Assembly (NCBI GenBank): GCA_026724425.1
Contig: JAIUCV010000004.1
Coordinates: 8,132,001 to 8,196,000 of the forward strand
DNA from: Erythrophleum ivorense
Lineage: Eukaryota > Streptophyta > Magnoliopsida > Fabales > Fabaceae
DNA: 64,000 nt
Reading direction: 5' to 3'
A program made the position numbers and the translations under genes. Shown here piece by piece: positions 60,574-64,000 of the stretch. A model generated the notes under the pieces. It was given only the letters and a program-made list of their open reading frames with translations. It was not told the origin of the DNA and searched no databases. Each line of letters opens with the position of its first letter. Position 1 is the stretch's first letter.

Positions 60574-63525
60574 TGTAACATCATAACATCTTAGCTCTTA
60601 CACAATGGTCACATAGGCTATCTCAACATATCTCATACATATTGGAACATTTCCAAGAAAACATGTATTCTTATGCATGGATAATTACGTAATTGGGAAG
60701 CCATATATATGATTCATGGCTTTAAGGACTAAGTGAACTCATCAATATCATTTTCCATCCATAACATATCCATGTAAGTAAAAAACATCCCATTTTATCT
60801 CATATATCTTGGGCTTGGAACCATATATCAAAAAAACTAGATTTTGCTTTCGGGTTCCTTGTTCCAAATTTCTGATATGAACTTTGGAAATTCATAACTA
60901 ATTATAGAAAAATCAAAATCTTACATATGATAGCTTTCTAGAAAGATCTAGATATTAACTAATTACTACAAATAGTTCTAGACCAAGAAAATACTATCTA
61001 AATCATAAAAAAAAATAATAGAACAGTACTAGAGATCTCTACTACATCTTAATACTGACCATAAATTTCAAAATGTTGGTTCTCCCTCTACAATACTCCA
61101 AATGAGGTACTCTTGGTGGCTATGGAAAGTTCATGATATCCAGTTTATGCTTATAAAAGTTTATAAGCATTGGATTTCATTTGAGGCATGAATGACATAA
61201 AGAAGTAAACTAACCACATAAACAGTGCTATGACTATTTCTGCAAAAATTTTTCAACTATAAAAATTCATAATTAATTCACTAGAGCTCCAAAAATAGTG
61301 GCTCCAAAATTTCATGCCAGATTTCATTCTTAAAATCATCCATTTGGTTAGTTTGAGATTCAGCTCACAAAAATGGCACTTTTAGGTTCCAAATAGGGTC
61401 AAAATGCTACCAAATGCTCTCCTACTTATTCTTTAACCAATTGGGCACATCTACAAGCATAAAAACAACATACAAAGGCTAACCAAATTGTCCAAATCAT
61501 CATACATCACAAATTGATTCTCTCACATCCACTTATACACATGTACAACTGAGCTCAATGGTAGCAAAAATTCACATACTTATTTATTTGAGCTCAAATC
61601 TAATTCATACATCATACATACAAACATTTACACTTGAGACATCGATTACATCTCATATTTAACATGCAATTACATACTTTGACATCAAATCATTGTAAAA
61701 CCTACTCTAATGTCAAAATAGCATCTCTTGTGCTCCACGTCTCTCTTTCTTTGCTCTAAAAGGGTTAGTGATAAAATAAAGAGAGGTAAGATTCAACAAA
61801 TCTCAATAGCTATCTACCTTTTATGCACACATATATGGCACATTTTCATGTCAATGAATGCAAGTATGCTCTAGATACTCATAGTGGACATGCATAAACA
61901 TAATTTCATTTCATATAAACTCATGCAATTCAGGAATAGCCTTTAGGGACTTTTGGTCTAACTTCACCTAATTTTTAGGGACTTTTGGATTTATCTCACC
62001 CACTTTTAGGAACTTTTGAGTTAGCTTCACTCCTTCTTGAGATTTTTAGCTTTGTCTTACTTACTCTTAGGGACTTTTGGTACAACCTTACTCACTTTTA
62101 GCTATCTTGCTTTTAAAGCACATTTTATGCACATAATGGTACAATAACATGTAATCAAAGGATATGAGCATGTATCATAGTTCAAACATACACACAAGCA
62201 TCCAAAGATACTAAATCACCTAACAAATGCATACAAAAAAGGATATAAAGCTACCTCAAGGCTAGGAGCACACCTTTCTCCATGAAATCCACTTTCTCTT
62301 CTCGACCTCATGTCATACCATACATTTCCTACCATCACATAACTTTATTTATGAGGATTGGTACATGTTCTTAGTGAGTAACCAAGGAAAAGTAATAAAA
62401 TAAGACACTTTTCTCGCATTAAGTCAGGTGCACTATTTTTAAATTCGCGTTACGTAGGCCCCGTGAACTTTCCAACAACATTCTCCAATCATTTATCATT
62501 TGTACAAATCATAAATAACTTAAAACATCAAGCAATCCATGGTTTCAAGCTTAAGAACTTCGGATTTCCACTCATTCTCCTCGGACAGCATGTGGCAAAT
62601 TTTAGGGGCAACTTTGAAAAATCATAAAATGTAGAAAAATTGAAATCTACCATACCAAGCTTTCTGGAAAGCTCTAAGTGTTAACTTTACACTAAAAATA
62701 AATTCAAGCCATGCACAAAGCATTTGAACCATGTTTGACAACAAAAAATGCATAAAGGTCCGGCTACCCTCTGATACTGATACAAGTTACTAATATAATC
62801 TTTGAAAATTCATAATTAATTCCACAAAAATCTAGTCCATGAAAATGATACCAATCTGAAAAGCTATGGATGTTAGCTAGAGGGAAAAAATAAGTTCAAA
62901 CCAATTCAGATGCATTCAGACCCTGAAAATTAATCAAATAGTACCATGGACAGCAAGTTTAAAAATTTATATCTTCCTCTTTAGACATCTAATTGAGGTG
63001 CTTCCAATTGATACAAGTCACTGGGAAGGTCTAGTTTTTGTTTGTAAGCTTTCATAGCAATTGGACATCATTTACCCCATGAATGACAGAATTTCATTTC
63101 GGACCAGAATGAACAGTATACTGACCAAAACAAAAAAAAATTCCCAACTTCAAAAATTCACCAAATATTCTGTAGACCTCCAAATACTACCCACTTTAAC
63201 TTCTCAAAAATCTCTCAATAAGACCTAGATGCATGCCAAGTTTCAAACCTAGAAGAGCTCATTTGGATAAAAAGTGATACAGCTCTACAAAATGATCAAT
63301 TTTGCTTCATCTAAGTATCAACTTGGTCCAAATGGCTTCCTTTTGGGTTTGACACCTCTTGAGCAAGTTTAAAAGTATGAATATGACTTGTAGGAACTAC
63401 ACAAATGGTCTCAAACACCATGCATCTTAATTTGGCTATCCCACACTCAAGAATGTATGTATCCAAGTATGTACACAATGGTTCAAATTTCACATTCCCA
63501 TTATCTTGGCACCATACAATGTTCA
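60574..63525 (+). repeat. Third copy of the 3.5-kb LTR family, rearranged
   Basis: Starts TGTAACATCATAACATCTTAGC, matching the 5' end of the solo LTR at 49242, and follows it to about 62310 (GTAATTGGGAAGCCATATAT near 60690; ACTTTTGG-TCTCACC modules at 61935-62100; CTTCTCGACC near 62300). From about 62590 earlier modules recur: TTTGAAAATTCATAATTAATTC and AAAGCT-TGGATGTTAGCTAG appear again about 192 bp apart. The segment 63108-63440 matches 35280-35620. The LTR end is not seen; another element follows at 63526. Confidence 0.65.
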
Positions 63526-64000
63526 TGTTGGAGATTGTGTCCTAGGCCAATTATTGTATTGCAAAAATTGTACTTTATTAAGAAATAAGAGCTTTCTTTT
63601 ACTATATTATTATATTCATATTTATTTCAGTTATTTATGTTCTAAGCAGTCCGTCTGCTCCTCTACTTTCCAGCTTTCTATTTTACTATCTGATCCTCTT
63701 CCCCCCGGGGCCTCTCCCCGTCCCTTGGTATCAGAGCCAAAGGGGATAGTAGAGATGTTTTAATTAGATCTGAGTTAGGATTTATGTTGTTAAAAGTTTT
63801 GTTGAGCGTTTAATTTAGTTACAATGATCTATACTTGATAACACGCTGGTGATTTATCACCTTTGTATATGGTTCTTCCATATGATGTCTGAGTCCTTCC
63901 GGAGATGGTAAGGCGTAAGTCCTGACGGACAGGGCAACGATTGGTCTCTGCAGTAAGGCATCATGTGTAAGATATCATATACTATTAAAATGCGGTGGCT
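63526..64000 (+). mobile_element. LTR retrotransposon start, cut by the window edge
   Basis: A roughly 200-bp LTR-like segment begins TGTTGGAGATTGTGTCC at 63526 and is followed at 63726-63738 by TGGTATCAGAGCC, the tRNA-Met primer binding site, on the plus strand. The remaining 260 bp are internal sequence without a clear open frame. The LTR end next to the primer site is not a clean CA. It could be a copia element or a small non-autonomous (TRIM-like) element; the sequence beyond the window would decide. Confidence 0.65.
63726..63738 (+). other. Primer binding site (tRNA-Met)
   Basis: TGGTATCAGAGCC, identical to the copia primer site at 9977-9989 but on the opposite strand. Confidence 0.88.

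Overview
The window is AT-rich nuclear DNA from a flowering plant, most likely a dicot. The support is short plant-type exons with GT-AG introns, plant-specific heavy-metal-associated (HMA) isoprenylated proteins, and a dense background of plant Ty1/copia, Ty3/gypsy, L1-type LINE, CACTA, hAT and MITE-like elements, most of them decayed. No species can be named from the sequence alone. No tRNA, rRNA, CRISPR or prokaryotic feature was seen.

The only genes that look intact are four small three-exon genes on the + strand: 16107-17225, 18608-19831, 30192-31351 and 32691-33871. Each encodes a protein of 120-121 residues with one HMA-type ferredoxin-like fold, a tyrosine/proline-rich tail and a C-terminal CaaX box (CSIM or CSMM). 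In all four the first cysteine of the M-x-C-x-x-C metal-binding motif is replaced, and in the third both are. They arose in two steps. A tandem duplication gave an upstream-type and a downstream-type gene. A block duplication then copied the pair (block A 14437-21334, block B 28758-35216). Two further relatives of the block (C, 24900-28735; D, 39469-40612) keep the flanking and 3'-UTR-like sequence but have lost the coding exons.

Layout: 1-5590, gene-free. 5611-10187, a dead copia element on the minus strand, followed by a MITE-like inverted repeat to about 10752. 10753-14436, mostly gene-free, with a minus-strand LINE RNase H relic at 12325-12870. 14437-21334, block A with HMA genes 1 and 2. 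21146-24049, LTR-like DNA. 24900-28735, degenerate block C carrying an 835-bp hAT-type insertion. 28758-35216, block B with HMA genes 3 and 4. 35217-38196, part of a large LTR. 39469-40612, degenerate block D. 41190-42150, LINE ORF1 relic (+). 42545-46700, gypsy gag-pol relic (-). 46833-47057, a 30-bp tandem repeat. 49242-52772, a 3.5-kb solo LTR with a perfect TGATT target duplication. 54393-56935, LINE ORF2 relic (+). 56990-60150, CACTA transposase relic (+). 60574-63525, more of the large LTR family. From 63526, the start of another LTR retroelement cut by the window edge.

The HMA array is the interesting part. It is a local family of probably non-canonical, lipid-anchored HMA proteins kept open while their surroundings were repeatedly duplicated, deleted and invaded. 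Whether they bind metal, or act as scaffold or effector-target proteins as some small plant HMA proteins do, cannot be decided from sequence.
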